From: Warburgia ugandensis
Taxonomy: Eukaryota > Streptophyta > Magnoliopsida > Canellales > Canellaceae
Direction of reading: 5' to 3'
NCBI GenBank assembly: GCA_035236585.1
Contig: CP141127.1
Coordinates: 43,972,001 to 44,036,000 of the forward strand
Length of the DNA stretch: 64,000 bases
The translations under genes and the position numbers were made by a program. The notes under the pieces were generated by a model, which was not told where the DNA came from, did not search any database, and was given only the letters and a program-made list of their open reading frames with translations. Below are positions 63,028 through 64,000 of the stretch, in pieces. Numbering within the stretch: the stretch's first letter is position 1; each line of letters opens with the position of its first letter.

Positions 63028-63436
63028 GATCCAGGGAAGGAGACTTAGGAGCTGAAGACTATAGAAGACTTGAAGAGAATAATCTTCAAGGTATACCCTT
63101 GAAGACATGTATTTTTATTTGTTGAGAGTTTTATTGTATGGTGAGCTTGAGTTTTGGATTATGTAATTTGGACAAGTATTGTACTAGATTTGGTACATCT
63201 TGTGAACCCTTTGGATGGATCCTGGAGTTTAATAAAAGTATATTCCTTCAATGGAATTTTATTTTGTACACAAATTGTACTTATGTTATGTATGAAGTGG
63301 TGACTTGGGTTTTCAAAACAAGTTCTAAAGAAAAGAATTTCCGCTGTTTTGTTTTGCGAAAAATTTTTACACTCTTAAGGGCCCTGCCTTTCAAAATACT
63401 TTACAAATCATATTTTCAAAAACCCGGGTCGTCACA

Positions 63437-64000
63437 AGCACCACATGAGGTAGGTGGATTAAGATTTTCTATCTTGGAAAGATTAAAAACTAATATATTT
63501 TCATAAGAATGAATTTATGTAAATTATGACTTGAATGTGTATTTCTTTAATGAAAAAATTATCAAAGCATGTGAAAATGTAGTTGTTATTGAGTGATACA
63601 TTTCATTTTCTCAAAATCATGGATTGAATGACTAAACTTAAACTTGAAAATACCAACATTGCCTAATTATGATTCCCCAAATAAAAGAGTGTTAAATATC
63701 CTCATTAGATAGAAACTTATACACATATGCCTATATCTAGTGGCATTGTAACACTTTAAACATGGTTTTCCCTAAATCACTTAAGATACTGTAGTATGCT
63801 CCGTAGAAAGCTTTAAATTCTAATAGTACTTAGAAAGACTAATTTTGGCTTAAACTATTAAGAACATGCACACACACACACACACACTATCATTCAAGCT
63901 AGGAACATTGAATCTTCTCTTTAGAGGGCTATAAGTGTCCAACATTGATTGAACATGCTAGTGAAAAATTGTCCCTTCAAGACTAGCAGGATCAATCATA
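63437..64000 (+). mobile_element. LTR E, third piece, cut by window edge
   Basis: Begins with the right AGCAC duplication. CACATGAGGTAGGTGG at about 63442 matches solo LTR C at about 11269, and the following AT-rich stretch continues in the same style. It shows that LTR E was the target of both the B array and the solo A-family LTR. Contains a CA microsatellite at 63869-63887. Non-coding. Confidence 0.55.
63869..63887. repeat. (CA)n microsatellite
   Basis: About nine CA units within LTR E. Confidence 0.9.

Larger units (their letters stand above)
59005..63436 (+). mobile_element. Solo LTR of the element A family
   Basis: Starts TGTAATAACCCC, ends AACCCGGGTCGTCACA, 4,432 bp, between perfect AGCAC duplications with no internal region, so a solo LTR made by LTR-LTR recombination. 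TATA at 59622; stem-loop at 62999-63027. Long form (it has the segment that the element A 5' LTR lacks) but no GC-rich block of the 23590-23760 type. An A-run at 60587-60608. Open frames at 62169-62745 (minus) and 63138-63506 are accidental. Confidence 0.95.

Overview
This is a plant nuclear window, almost certainly from a large-genome seed plant. It is AT-rich and made of nested LTR retrotransposons. I found no host protein gene, tRNA, rRNA or CRISPR array. All coding traces are fossil gag/pol of Ty3/gypsy elements. Lineage is shown by initiator-Met-type primer sites (TGGTATYARAGCC-like), an integrase with a C-terminal chromodomain (Tekay/Del-type chromovirus), and one element with a Tat/Athila-like gag and an Asp-tRNA-like primer site. 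Element letters (A to G) are mine.

Left part (1-18039). An element-A-family LTR on the minus strand runs off the left edge and ends at 3128. 3129-9435 holds old, diverged LTR-like sequence, including a probable reversed LTR (G) ending at 5744. Its right portion ends in a good LTR end plus primer site (element D). A solo LTR (C, 9459-12823) with a perfect 5-bp target duplication (GTTTA) sits just inside D. D's decayed pol (zinc knuckles, protease, RT, RNase H, integrase) follows at 12829-15917. It stops at a probable LTR (F, 15918-18039).

Right part (18040-64000) is a four-deep nest. The outermost is a C-like LTR (E), now in three pieces (18040-18636, 58202-59004, 63437-64000). Inside E lies element B (18637-58201), a gag-only Tat/Athila-like element arranged LTR-internal-LTR-internal-LTR, with its first unit much reduced. 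Inside B's middle LTR lies element A (22373-50199, target duplication TCCCA), a full-structure Tekay-type chromovirus. Inside A's protease region lies a second tandem array (27409-42581): three LTRs and two internal regions of a non-autonomous LARD-like element, with a 5-bp target duplication matching at 4 of 5 bases. A solo LTR of the A family (59005-63436, perfect AGCAC duplication) is also inserted in E.

The most interesting observations are the two separate tandem LTR arrays, one nested in the other; the mosaic first LTR of the inner array; a stem-loop kept at the same place in different LTR families with changed stem sequence; and the GC-rich patterned segment of the LARD LTR. All divergence statements are by eye; nothing was computed or searched.
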